DNA of 64,000 bases. It comes from Bradyrhizobium sp. S69. Its GTDB lineage: Bacteria > Pseudomonadota > Alphaproteobacteria > Rhizobiales > Xanthobacteraceae. Location: contig NZ_LMUK01000024.1 in NCBI RefSeq assembly GCF_009766005.1, positions 242,992 through 306,991 of the forward strand, read 5' to 3'. Shown piece after piece: positions 53,644-62,141 of this stretch; the stretch's first letter is position 1; each line of letters starts with the position of its first letter. A program made the translations under genes and the position numbers. The notes under the pieces are model-generated. The model saw only the letters and a list, made by a program, of their open reading frames with translations, was not told the DNA's origin and ran no database searches.

Positions 53644-54624
53644 CTACAGCCACCTCTTCCAGGTGAAGAAAACGTAAGGCAGCACCGCCGCCAGCACCAT
53701 CATCGCAAGCGCAATCGGGTAACCGTGTTGCCATTCCAGTTCCGGCATGATCTTGAAATTCATGCCGTAGATCGAGGCGATCAGCGTCGGCGGCATCAAC
53801 ACCACCGCCATCACCGAAAACAGCTTGATGATGTTGTTCTGTTCGAGATTGACCACGCCGAGCATCGCATCCAGCACGAAGGTGATCTTGTTGGAGAGAA
53901 AGGAGGCGTGGTCGGTCAGCGAGATCACGTCGCGCTGCATGGTCTTGAGCTGCTCGCGCATGTCCTTGGACCATTTGGCGCCGTCGATCGCGGCCGTGAC
54001 GAACGTCACCACCCGCCCGACCGAGACCAGGCTCTCGCGGACCTTCGAGGTCAGGTCGCCCTTGCGGCCGATCGCGATCAGGATGTCGGAATAGCGTTTG
54101 GCGTGCCCGGTGCGCGCGGCGCCGTCGGGTTCGAAAATATCGTGGCTGATGGCGTCCATGTCGGCACCGGCGCGCTCCAGAATATCGGCATTGCGGTCGA
54201 TCACCGCATCGAGCAATTCCATCAGCACCATTTCGCCGGTGATGCCCGCCGGACAGCCGCGCGCCAGCTTGTTCTCCACCAAAAGGAACGGCTTCGGTGC
54301 GTCGTAGCGCACGGTCACCAGACGGTGGCCGGCAAGGATAAAGGTCACCGCGGTGGTGCGCGGGTTCTCGCTGTCCGAGGAGCACATCAGGGTCGCCGTC
54401 ATGTAGCGGGCGCCGTTCTCGATATAGAGCCGGCTGGAAATCTCGATCTCCTGCATGTCTTCCCGGGTCGGCACCGCGATCCCGGCCAGTCGCTCCACGG
54501 CGTGGTCCTCCTCCGCGGTCGGCTTCATGAGGTCGATCCAGACCGCGCCGTCGGGCAGCGCGGCGAGATCGGCTGTCGCGGCTTTCTTCAGCGAGGTTTC
54601 CGAAGGGACGAACACCGAGAGCAT
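53644..54624 (-). CDS. corA: CorA-family magnesium/divalent cation transporter
   Basis: A 326-residue protein with a long cytoplasmic N-terminal domain and two C-terminal membrane helices. The signature GMN is at 287-289 in IYGMNF, at the end of the first helix. It should form the pentameric Mg2+ channel of the inner membrane; Co2+ or Ni2+ transport is possible. It is divergent from the L,D-transpeptidase gene. Confidence 0.94.
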   Translation of the reverse strand: MLSVFVPSETSLKKAATADLAALPDGAVWIDLMKPTAEEDHAVERLAGIAVPTREDMQEIEISSRLYIENGARYMTATLMCSSDSENPRTTAVTFILAGHRLVTVRYDAPKPFLLVENKLARGCPAGITGEMVLMELLDAVIDRNADILERAGADMDAISHDIFEPDGAARTGHAKRYSDILIAIGRKGDLTSKVRESLVSVGRVVTFVTAAIDGAKWSKDMREQLKTMQRDVISLTDHASFLSNKITFVLDAMLGVVNLEQNNIIKLFSVMAVVLMPPTLIASIYGMNFKIMPELEWQHGYPIALAMMVLAAVLPYVFFTWKRWL

Positions 54625-54972
54625 GGACGACTCCAGAAATTGGGCACGCAGCCACCCGAAGAGTTACCCAACAGGGATCGGCTCGATTCTGGCAAGCACT
54701 GATGACGCAACATTAACCGCCGATCCACATTTGCGGCGACCGGATGGCGGAGAAATGGCGCCGATTCGGCATCAACTCCGATGTTGTCCGGAAATCGGGC
54801 AGAAATCGAAAAACATGCGGCAAAAAGGACACAACCACCCTCCCGCATCGCGGGACAAGCATCTAAGTTCTGGAATTCCGACCGATTTTGGCGATAATGC
54901 GATTAATGGAATCGTCGCGTTTTGGGCGCAATAGTGGCGCCGCCTGCGCAAGTGTTTCGATTGGAAGTGCAC
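54625..54972. other. 348-bp divergent region between corA and the L,D-transpeptidase gene
   Basis: It should carry both promoters. A short hairpin CCCGC-ATC-GCGGG (near 54840) is the only structure noted. I see no Mg-sensing leader that I can name. Confidence 0.5.
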
Positions 54973-55653
54973 ATGTCGTCGCTCAAGGCAATTTTGGGAA
55001 TTCTGGCCGCCAGCATTACGCTGGCGGGCTGCATGGACGCCACCACCTACGAGGCGACCAATACGGCCAATTTCAAGCCGCACGACAAGGAACTGCTGGC
55101 CAAGATCCGCTACACCAACGTTGCCGTGGCCGAACCTTTCCGCCGCGCCATCGTCGACTATCATCGCAAGGAAGCGCCCGGCTCGATCCTGGTCGATTCC
55201 GACAATCACTACCTCTATTACGTGCTCGATAATGGCAAGGCGATCCGCTACGGCATCACCGTTGGCGAGGAAGCCATGGCATGGTCGGGCATCGCCAAGG
55301 TCGGCAGCATGACCGAGTGGCCCCCGTGGCATCCGACCAAGGGCGAAATCGAGCGGCTCGGCGTTCCGACCTTCGTGCCGCCCGGTCCGGATAATCCGAT
55401 GGGTTCGCGCGCGCTCTATCTCTATTCGGGCGGCAAGGACACCCTGTTCCGCATTCACGGCACCAACCAGCCGGAATATATCGGCTCGTCGATCTCTTCC
55501 GGCTGCATCCGGTTGACGAATGAAGACGTGATCGACCTCTATGGCCGGGTAAAGGCGGGAACCGTCGTCGTCGTGCTCGAACCGCACCATGGCGACTCGC
55601 CGTATAATTCGCAGATGGCCCTGCAAGGCGGCGGCAACGCGGTCTTCCAGTAA
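54973..55653 (+). CDS. L,D-transpeptidase (YkuD/ErfK) lipoprotein
   Basis: A 226-residue exported enzyme. The ATG at 54973 gives a lipoprotein signal with lipobox LAGC. The YkuD domain has His162 in HGTNQPEYIG and catalytic Cys178 in SSGCIRL. It forms 3-3 peptide cross-links or anchors proteins to peptidoglycan. A 17-codon longer reading from 54922 would bury the signal. A bidirectional terminator follows it, shared with the extensin-like gene. Confidence 0.93.
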   Translation: MSSLKAILGILAASITLAGCMDATTYEATNTANFKPHDKELLAKIRYTNVAVAEPFRRAIVDYHRKEAPGSILVDSDNHYLYYVLDNGKAIRYGITVGEEAMAWSGIAKVGSMTEWPPWHPTKGEIERLGVPTFVPPGPDNPMGSRALYLYSGGKDTLFRIHGTNQPEYIGSSISSGCIRLTNEDVIDLYGRVKAGTVVVVLEPHHGDSPYNSQMALQGGGNAVFQ

Positions 55654-55709
55654 TCGGCTGCGGATTGATCCGCCGCCGACAGATCCCTTGCGAGGGTTCG
55701 CAACGTCTC

Positions 55710-55737
55710 AAAGCGCCGGTTTTACCGGCGCTTTTTT
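55710..55737 (+). terminator. Intrinsic terminator that contains the stop codon of the opposite gene
   Basis: AAAGCGCCGG (55710-55719) pairs with CCGGCGCTTT (55725-55734) over TTTTA, followed by a T-run on the plus strand. The complement of the TTA at 55722-55724, in the loop, is the TAA stop of the extensin-like gene. It terminates the transpeptidase transcript. Confidence 0.88.
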
Positions 55738-56867
55738 GTTGCAGGCGTGACCGCCTTGGAACTCGGCGCAGCGCTATCCGATGGCGGCGTCTCGGGTTGG
55801 CCCACATCCGCCTTGCCGGCGACTTCGCGCGGCGGGGCTTCGTCCGGCCGCTCGGCCGGCAGCAGCGGCGCAATTTGCGGCATCGCATCCCACACGTACC
55901 ATTGGCAGATCTTGTAGTTATTTCGCCGCTGCATCAGATCCAGATGGATGTGGTCCTCATGGTAGCCGTCCGAGCCCGGCCCCAGCACCGTCGTAAATCG
56001 CGTGCAGACCGAATGCAGCACGTTCTCGCGGACCTCGCGCGGCGCCGTGCGGTCGGTGAGCGAGATCGATTGGCCATTGGCAAGCTTAAAGGCGCGGACA
56101 TCGAGCGCATTGGCACGACCGTGCTCGGACAAGGGGGCGCCGACGACGCGATTACGGCCGCGGCATTCGAACGAGTCGAAATTGTCGAGAACGCTGATGA
56201 CGCTGCCAAGGCTCGAGGTGAGCGGCGCGACGTCGGTTCGGACCCAATCGGCAATTTGCGAGGCCATGGCGCAGCGCAGGATGGCCGGGGGCTTTAACGC
56301 GACCTGCCGCTTGTCCGGCAGCACCACCGCCTCCAGCCGCACCAGATCGTCGCCGCCGCAACCGCCGGGGCCATGGATATCGGGGATGCTGGGGGCAACG
56401 GCGATCGCATCGGTCAGCGCCAGCCGGCAGGCCGAGAGCGGCGGGGGTGCGGGCACCACCGGCCCTGGCACTGCCGGCCCGGGCACTATCGGCCCGGGCA
56501 CTACGGACGCCGGCGCCGTGGCCTGCTCGGCGGGCTTCTCGCCCGGGGGCACCGCCGCGGCATTTGGGACAGAGGGAGGCGTCTCGGGCACCGGCTTCGC
56601 GGCTTCGATCGCCGGCGCCTCGGCCGGGCGTGGCGCCGGCAAGGGTACCGATGCGGGCCGGAGGGGCTTTGCCGAGCCAGATCTACCCGGCCTCGGCTTG
56701 TGAACCCCGAACAGGCCGTCCCAGGGGAACGAATCGGACTTCCGGGCGGCCGCGGCCGGCCCTGCCGGCACGCAGATCGACAACAGCACCACGGCGACGG
56801 TAACCATCACCGCCTCAGTGCGGCTACAAGGCCATTTGCGGGTGGCGTTCTCCGCGCTAAACTTCAT
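55722..56867 (-). CDS. Extensin-like secreted protein with M15-like metal motifs
   Basis: A 381-residue exported protein of the extensin-like C-terminal family. The ATG at 56867 starts a signal with a hydrophobic core (about 20-40); the frame continues to 57539 only as shadow of the ligase gene. A proline-rich linker (about 55-145, with PGPxVPG repeats) leads to the globular domain (about 147-330). There H249-x6-D256 (EHGRANALD) and H303-x2-H306-x-H308 (YHEDHIHLD) match the zinc-site pattern of M15 D,D-peptidases, suggesting a peptidoglycan peptidase. A basic tail (KKRR) ends it. Confidence 0.87.
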   Translation of the reverse strand: MKFSAENATRKWPCSRTEAVMVTVAVVLLSICVPAGPAAAARKSDSFPWDGLFGVHKPRPGRSGSAKPLRPASVPLPAPRPAEAPAIEAAKPVPETPPSVPNAAAVPPGEKPAEQATAPASVVPGPIVPGPAVPGPVVPAPPPLSACRLALTDAIAVAPSIPDIHGPGGCGGDDLVRLEAVVLPDKRQVALKPPAILRCAMASQIADWVRTDVAPLTSSLGSVISVLDNFDSFECRGRNRVVGAPLSEHGRANALDVRAFKLANGQSISLTDRTAPREVRENVLHSVCTRFTTVLGPGSDGYHEDHIHLDLMQRRNNYKICQWYVWDAMPQIAPLLPAERPDEAPPREVAGKADVGQPETPPSDSAAPSSKAVTPATKKRR

Positions 56868-56924
56868 GTCAATTCCGTGATCACCCGCGGAAAGCGATAA
56901 CACAGTCCCAGGAGGAATGTTCGC

Positions 56925-58553
56925 ATGCGCGGATTGATGCAAGATTGGCCTTTGCTTTGTCACCGCATTATCGGACACGCGGCGTTGTTCCACGGCACGC
57001 AAGAGGTCGTGACGCGATCGGTCGAAGGCCCCATTCATCGCACCAATTACGCCGAAATTCACGCCCGCGCGCTCAAGGTCTCGCAAGGCCTGCAACGTGA
57101 CGGCATCAAGCTCGGCGACCGCGTCGCCACCATCGCATGGAACACCTGGCGCCACCTGGAAGCCTGGTACGGCATCATGGGCATCGGCGCGATCTGCCAT
57201 ACCGTCAATCCGCGGCTGTTCCCCGAACAGATCGCCTGGATCATCAACCATGCGCAAGACCGCGTGGTGATGGTCGATACCACCTTTGTGCCGGTGCTGG
57301 AAAAGATCGCCGACAAGCTGCCGAGCGTGGACCGCTTCATCGTCCTCACCGACAGAGCGCATATGCCGGAGACCACGCTGAAGAACGCGGTCGCCTACGA
57401 AGATTGGATCGCGCAAGCCGACGGCGATTTCGCATGGCAGAATTTCGACGAAAATACCGCGGCCGCGATGTGCTACACCTCGGGCACCACCGGCGACCCG
57501 AAGGGCGTGCTGTATTCGCACCGTTCCAACGTGCTGCACTCCTTCATGGCCAATACCAAGGATGCGCTAGGCACCTCGGCAGCCGACACCATGCTGCCGG
57601 TGGTTCCGCTGTTCCACGCCAACAGCTGGGGCATCGCGTTCTCGGCGCCGACGATGGGCACCAAGCTGGTGATGCCAGGCCCCAAGCTCGACGGCGCCTC
57701 GGTCTATGAACTGCTGGACACCGAGAAGGTCACCTTCACCGCGGGCGTTCCGACGGTCTGGCTGATGCTGTTGAACCACATGGCCGCCAACAATCTGAAG
57801 CTGCCCCACCTCAAGATGGTGGTATGCGGCGGCTCGGCGATGCCGCGCTCGATGATCAAGTCGTTCGTCGATATGGGGGTGCAGGTGCGTCACGCCTGGG
57901 GCATGACCGAGATGAGCCCGCTCGGCACGCTGGCCACCCTGAAGCCGCCGTTCTCGAACCTCCAGGGCGATGATCGATTGGATGTGCTGCAGACCCAGGG
58001 CTATCCGCCCTACGGCGTGCAGATGAAGATCACCGACGATGCCGGCAAGGAGTTGCCGTGGGACGGCAAGACCTTCGGCCGGCTCAAGGTCTCCGGCCCC
58101 GCAGTCGCTAAAGCCTATTTCCGCGTCGACGCCAACATCCTCGACGAGGACGGCTATTTCGACACCGGCGACGTCGCGACCATCGATCCGCACGGCTATA
58201 TGCGGATCACCGACCGCTCCAAGGACGTGATCAAATCCGGCGGCGAATGGATTTCATCGATCGACCTGGAAAACCTCGCGGTCGGGCACCCCGCGGTCGC
58301 AGAAGCCGCCGTGATCGGCATCCATCATCCGAAATGGGACGAACGGCCGCTCTTGATCGTGCAACTCAAGCAGGGCCAGAACGCCTCCCGCGAGGACATC
58401 CTGAAATTCATGGACGGCAAGATCGCCAAATGGTGGATGCCCGACGACGTCGCGTTCGTCGATGGCATTCCGCACACCGCCACGGGGAAGATCCTCAAGA
58501 CCGCATTGCGCGATCAGTTCAAGGCCTACAGTTTTCCGAATGCGGCAGCGTAG
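56925..58553 (+). CDS. Acyl-CoA synthetase (DmdB-like AMP-forming ligase)
   Basis: A 542-residue adenylate-forming ligase. The P-loop-like motif is [18 protein letters not shown]5-type motif WGMTEMSP and A7/A10 motifs [11 protein letters not shown] and [12 protein letters not shown] with the catalytic Lys. The N terminus ([19 protein letters not shown]) and length resemble 3-methylmercaptopropionyl-CoA ligase (DmdB) and medium-chain acyl-CoA synthetases. GGAGG precedes the ATG. Divergent from the extensin-like gene with 57 bp between starts. A DmdC-like dehydrogenase is at 24278. Confidence 0.93.
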   Translation: MRGLMQDWPLLCHRIIGHAALFHGTQEVVTRSVEGPIHRTNYAEIHARALKVSQGLQRDGIKLGDRVATIAWNTWRHLEAWYGIMGIGAICHTVNPRLFPEQIAWIINHAQDRVVMVDTTFVPVLEKIADKLPSVDRFIVLTDRAHMPETTLKNAVAYEDWIAQADGDFAWQNFDENTAAAMCYTSGTTGDPKGVLYSHRSNVLHSFMANTKDALGTSAADTMLPVVPLFHANSWGIAFSAPTMGTKLVMPGPKLDGASVYELLDTEKVTFTAGVPTVWLMLLNHMAANNLKLPHLKMVVCGGSAMPRSMIKSFVDMGVQVRHAWGMTEMSPLGTLATLKPPFSNLQGDDRLDVLQTQGYPPYGVQMKITDDAGKELPWDGKTFGRLKVSGPAVAKAYFRVDANILDEDGYFDTGDVATIDPHGYMRITDRSKDVIKSGGEWISSIDLENLAVGHPAVAEAAVIGIHHPKWDERPLLIVQLKQGQNASREDILKFMDGKIAKWWMPDDVAFVDGIPHTATGKILKTALRDQFKAYSFPNAAA

Positions 58554-58556
58554 TCA

Positions 58557-58644
58557 GCGAATGGCGAGTGGCGAATAGCGAATAGGGAAGGTTGGGCCGA
58601 GGCCTGCTGTTTCCCCTACTCGCCACTCGCTATTCGCCATTCGC
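58557..58644. repeat. GCGAATAGC-type intergenic palindrome, copy 1
   Basis: Left arm (58557-58589) is built of GCGAATGGC, GAGTGGC, GAATAGC and GAATAGG units; the right arm (58611-58644) is the inverse with small differences. It begins four bases after the ligase stop codon and forms a long hairpin. Copy 2 lies at 59604-59682, so the two copies flank one gene. Confidence 0.85.
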
Positions 58645-58752
58645 CGCTTACTTTCCCTTGAATTCGCCGCGGAGCCGTGGTCTCAAACGGGCATATTTGA
58701 CAGCCCGGCGCATTTCGCCCGGCCAGGTTCCCACTCAAGCAGAATTAACGCG

Positions 58753-59604
58753 ATGGCCCGCAGGTTTTCCGCTCCCTATCAGTCGGAGCCCGTGTCCGGC
58801 CTCGCCTCATGGGCGCGCAATCTCGCGGTGTTTTCGGTGGTCGCGGTCGTGGTCTCGATCCTGATCGTCCGCTTCGGCTTCCTCGAAATGAAGCCGGCGC
58901 TGGCGACGTTTTTCGGCGCGCTGGCCTGCGCCGGTCTGTCTATCCTGGTCAGCCTCGCCGCCTTTGCCGCGATCTGGCAGAACGGCTCGCGCGGCATGAG
59001 CCGCATCCTGCTGGCGCTGGTGATCGACGTGATGGTGCTGGCCTACCCGGCCTATCTCGGCCTGCAATATCGCAAGCTGCCGCCGATCCACGACATCACC
59101 ACCGATCCGATCGATCCACCGCGTTTCGACGCGCTGGCGCGCCTGCGTGCCGGCGACGGCGCCAACACCGCCGTCTATGCCGGGTTGTATTCCGCCGAGC
59201 AGCAGCGGCAGGCCTATCCCGACATCGAGCCGGTGGACCTCGAAACGCCGGTGCTACGCGCCTATCAGATCACGCTGCAATTGGTGAACAAGCGAAAATG
59301 GCTGGTGATCGACGAGCGGCCGCCGCAACCGCCGCGACAGATCGGCCATATCGAGGCGGTGGCGCGGACCCCGATCATGGGCTTTCGCGAGGACGTCTCG
59401 ATCCGCGTTGCCCCCGACGGCGAGGATTCGCGGGTCGATATCCGCTCGTCGTCGCGTTACTTCGAGGGCGATCTCGGCAGCAACGCCGCGCGGGTCGCCA
59501 AGCTGATCGATGACCTCAACACCGCGGTTGACAGCGACAACCTCAAGCCGGCCAAGAAGCCGCAATTACCGGTGAAGCTGCCGGCGAAGACGGTGAAGAA
59601 GTAG
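58753..59604 (+). CDS. DUF1499 membrane protein
   Basis: A 283-residue protein with three predicted membrane helices in the first 110 residues (around ARNLAVFSVVAVVVSILIV and FFGALACAGLSILVSLAAF, then ILLALVIDVMVLAYPAYLG) and a soluble DUF1499 domain (about 125-260) containing DITTDPIDPPRF and VDIRSSSRYFEGDLGSNAARV. The C-terminal tail is lysine-rich. It is flanked on both sides by copies of a GCGAATAGC palindrome. Function of the family is unknown. Confidence 0.9.
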   Translation: MARRFSAPYQSEPVSGLASWARNLAVFSVVAVVVSILIVRFGFLEMKPALATFFGALACAGLSILVSLAAFAAIWQNGSRGMSRILLALVIDVMVLAYPAYLGLQYRKLPPIHDITTDPIDPPRFDALARLRAGDGANTAVYAGLYSAEQQRQAYPDIEPVDLETPVLRAYQITLQLVNKRKWLVIDERPPQPPRQIGHIEAVARTPIMGFREDVSIRVAPDGEDSRVDIRSSSRYFEGDLGSNAARVAKLIDDLNTAVDSDNLKPAKKPQLPVKLPAKTVKK

Positions 59605-59682
59605 CGAGGCGAATAGCGAATAGAGGAAGGGTTAGACTTTACGCCCTTCCCTATTCACCATTCGCTACTGGCCACTCGCCAT
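59604..59682. repeat. GCGAATAGC-type intergenic palindrome, copy 2
   Basis: The left arm (59604-59632) starts at the last base of the DUF1499 stop codon; the right arm (59641-59682) overlaps the 3' end of the convergent hydrolase gene, providing its last residues (MASGQ region) and stop codon. It is related to copy 1 at 58557-58644. Confidence 0.85.
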
Positions 59683-60591
59683 TTTGTACCTGCCACCGAT
59701 TACCGGATCGCCATCGGTCGCGACAATTCCGCGCGCGACCAGATCTTCCAGATGGGCCAGCACGGAATAGCCCGCCGCGTTCATCAGGCGAGGATCGATG
59801 CCGATATAGATCGCGCGCACCATGGTCGGGATGTCGGATTCGCCCTTGCCGAGCCGGTGCAGGATCGAGGCCTCGCGCGCCCGGCGGTGCCGGGTCAGGA
59901 AACGCACATAGCGCGGCCCTTCGGGTATTTCCGGTCCGTGGCCGGAGAAATACAAATCCTCCTCGCGCGCCGCCAGCCGGTCCAGCGAGGCCATGTAATC
60001 GACCATCGAGCCGTCCGGCGGTGCCACGATCGAGGTTGACCAGCCCATCACGTGATCGCCGACGAAACTGATCTTTCGTTGCGGCCAGGCGAACGCCAGA
60101 TGATTGGCGGTATGGCCCGGCGTCGCCACCGCCTGCAGCGCCCAGCCGTCGCCCTCGATGGTTTCGCCGTCGCTTACCCTGATATCGGGATTGAAGTCGC
60201 GGTCGGCGCCGGATTCCGGATTGTGCTTCTCGCTCTCGTAACGCGGCCGCGATGCCCGATGCGGACCTTCGGCATAAACGGGAGCGCCGGTCGCAGCCTT
60301 GATCCGCGCGGTGTTCGGCGAATGGTCGCGGTGGGTGTGGGTGACCAGAATGTGCGTCACGGTCTCCCCGCGCACCGCATCGAGCAGCGCCGCCGCATGG
60401 GCCTCATCGTCCGGCCCGGGATCGATGATCGCGACCTTGCCCTTGCCCACGATGTAACTCACCGTGCCGGTAAAGGTGAAGGGGCTCGGATTGTTGCAGA
60501 GAACCCGCCGCACGCCGGGGCGGACTTCCTCGGCCACGCCCGGCGACAGCGGAAAGTTACGATTGAACGGAATGTCGTCGTTATCGGCCAT
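59665..60591 (-). CDS. Metallo-beta-lactamase-fold hydrolase (LACTB2-like)
   Basis: A 308-residue protein with the MBL metal motif THTHRDHS, a downstream His in ATPGHTANHLAF, Asp in FVGDHVMG, and a final His in SGHGPEI. A C-terminal winged-helix-like part (about 240-300) is as in LACTB2-type nucleases/hydrolases. The ATG at 60591 is used; the longer frame reaches 60645. Its last codons come from the palindromic repeat at 59604-59682. Confidence 0.92.
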   Translation of the reverse strand: MADNDDIPFNRNFPLSPGVAEEVRPGVRRVLCNNPSPFTFTGTVSYIVGKGKVAIIDPGPDDEAHAAALLDAVRGETVTHILVTHTHRDHSPNTARIKAATGAPVYAEGPHRASRPRYESEKHNPESGADRDFNPDIRVSDGETIEGDGWALQAVATPGHTANHLAFAWPQRKISFVGDHVMGWSTSIVAPPDGSMVDYMASLDRLAAREEDLYFSGHGPEIPEGPRYVRFLTRHRRAREASILHRLGKGESDIPTMVRAIYIGIDPRLMNAAGYSVLAHLEDLVARGIVATDGDPVIGGRYKMASGQ

Positions 60592-60640
60592 GGGGTACCT
60601 GCATCTAGGTAGTGAAGCGACCGGCAAAACAAGTACGGCC

Positions 60641-60741
60641 GTCATCCCCCGCGAAGGCGGGGGATCCAGTAATCACTGACGTTCAAGGGTAACACGAGAG
60701 GCTCTGGAATACTGGATCGTCCGCCTTCGCGGACGATGACG
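60641..60741. repeat. GTCATCCCCCGCGAAGGC-type intergenic palindrome
   Basis: The left half has CCCCCGC-GAA-GGCGGGGG; the right half CGTCCGC-CTTC-GCGGACG, and the outer arms GGATCCAGTA and TACTGGATC pair. It sits between the hydrolase and the glutaryl-CoA dehydrogenase genes. The type is very common in bradyrhizobial genomes. Confidence 0.8.
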
Positions 60742-60792
60742 CCAGTACATGGGGCCAGTACTTGGGGCCATGTCCAGAATTCCTATCGCCCC

Positions 60793-62007
60793 TTACGAAA
60801 ACGCCTGAATGCCGGTGATGGCGCGGCCGAGGATCAGGGCGTGAACGTCGTGGGCGCCTTCATAGGTATTGACGGTTTCCAAATTCGCGGCGTGACGCAT
60901 CACGTGGTATTCGATCTGGATGCCGTTGCCGCCGTGCATGTCGCGCGCCATCCGCGCGATGTCGAGCGACTTGCCGCAATTGTTGCGCTTGACGATGGAG
61001 ATCATCTCCGGCGCCATCTTGCCCTCGTCCATCAGGCGGCCGACGCGTAACGAGGCCTGCAAGCCCAGTGCGATGTCGGTCTGCATGTCCGCGAGCTTTT
61101 TCTGCACCAATTGGGTCGCCGCCAGCGGACGGCCGAACTGCTTGCGATCGAGGGTGTATTGCCGGGCGCGATGCATGCAGTCTTCCGCGGCGCCCAACGC
61201 GCCCCAGGAGATGCCGTAGCGGGCACGGTTGAGGCAGCCGAACGGCCCCTTCAGGCCGGACACGTTGGGCAACAGTGCGCTCTCCGGCACCTCCACACTG
61301 TCCATCACGATCTCGCCGGTCACTGACGCGCGAAGAGAAAGCTTTCCCTCGATCTTGGGCGCCGAAAGGCCCTTCATGCCTTTTTCCAGGATAAATCCGC
61401 GGATCTGGTTGTCGTGCGCGACGGATTTCGCCCACACCACGAACACGTCGGCGATCGGCGCGTTGGATATCCACATTTTGGAACCGGACAGCCGATAACC
61501 GTCGGAGGTCTTCTCGGCCCGGGTCTTCATGCCGCCGGGATCGGAGCCGGCGTCCGGCTCGGTCAGGCCGAAACAGCCGACCCACTCGCCGGTGGCGAGC
61601 TTGGGCAAATATTTCTTGCGCTGGTTCTCATCGCCATAGGCAAAGATCGGATGCATGACCAGCGAGGACTGCACGGAATTCATCGAGCGATAGCCTGAAT
61701 CGACACGCTCGATTTCGCGCGCCACCAGGCCGTAGGCGACGTAGCTTGCATTGGCGCAGCCATATTCTTCCGGCAACGTAATGCCGATCAGGCCGAGCTC
61801 ACCCATTTCGTTGAAAATTTCGCGGTCGGTCTTTTCTTCCAGATAGGCCTTGGTGATGCGCGGCAACAGCTTGTCCTGCGCATAGGCGCGCGCGGTGTCG
61901 CGGATCATGCGCTCGTCTTCGGTGAGCTGCTCATCGAGCATGAACGGATCGTCCCACTGGAAAGCCACCGACGACGGCTTGTCCTTGGACTGAGGGCGCA
62001 CACTCAT
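60793..62007 (-). CDS. gcdH: Glutaryl-CoA dehydrogenase
   Basis: A 404-residue acyl-CoA dehydrogenase that oxidatively decarboxylates glutaryl-CoA to crotonyl-CoA in lysine, tryptophan and benzoate degradation. Evidence: [22 protein letters not shown] start, [17 protein letters not shown], the Arg-containing [18 protein letters not shown] and the catalytic Glu383 in [26 protein letters not shown] stands before the ATG at 62007. Confidence 0.94.
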   Translation of the reverse strand: MSVRPQSKDKPSSVAFQWDDPFMLDEQLTEDERMIRDTARAYAQDKLLPRITKAYLEEKTDREIFNEMGELGLIGITLPEEYGCANASYVAYGLVAREIERVDSGYRSMNSVQSSLVMHPIFAYGDENQRKKYLPKLATGEWVGCFGLTEPDAGSDPGGMKTRAEKTSDGYRLSGSKMWISNAPIADVFVVWAKSVAHDNQIRGFILEKGMKGLSAPKIEGKLSLRASVTGEIVMDSVEVPESALLPNVSGLKGPFGCLNRARYGISWGALGAAEDCMHRARQYTLDRKQFGRPLAATQLVQKKLADMQTDIALGLQASLRVGRLMDEGKMAPEMISIVKRNNCGKSLDIARMARDMHGGNGIQIEYHVMRHAANLETVNTYEGAHDVHALILGRAITGIQAFS

Positions 62008-62107
62008 GAAACATCCTTTCGTATCATTGCCGTTCTGAATTCCTCGCCAAATTAAAGCCATACGGGCTCAAGCGCAATTGAATTGGCGCACCGTTCGAGC
62101 TACCCGG

Positions 62108-62141
62108 GAACGACTTGGGGCTTGGAACGACTTGGGGCTTA
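62108..62141. repeat. 17-bp tandem duplication at the 3' end of ribB
   Basis: GAACGACTTGGGGCTTG (62108-62124) is repeated at 62125-62141 with one change at the last base. That change makes TTA at 62139-62141, the TAA stop codon of the RibB gene on the minus strand. Confidence 0.85.

Noticed and set aside
56460..56520. Tandem repeat in the extensin-like gene as a separate repeat element
   Set aside because: It is a coding repeat of the proline-rich linker (PGPxVPG) and is explained by the protein.
56868..57539. N-terminal extension of the extensin-like frame
   Set aside because: It overlaps the acyl-CoA ligase gene on the other strand; the signal peptide begins at the ATG at 56867.
40963..60741. 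CRISPR-like arrays among the repeated intergenic sequences
   Set aside because: The repeats are single palindromic elements of different families, without regular spacers and without cas genes.
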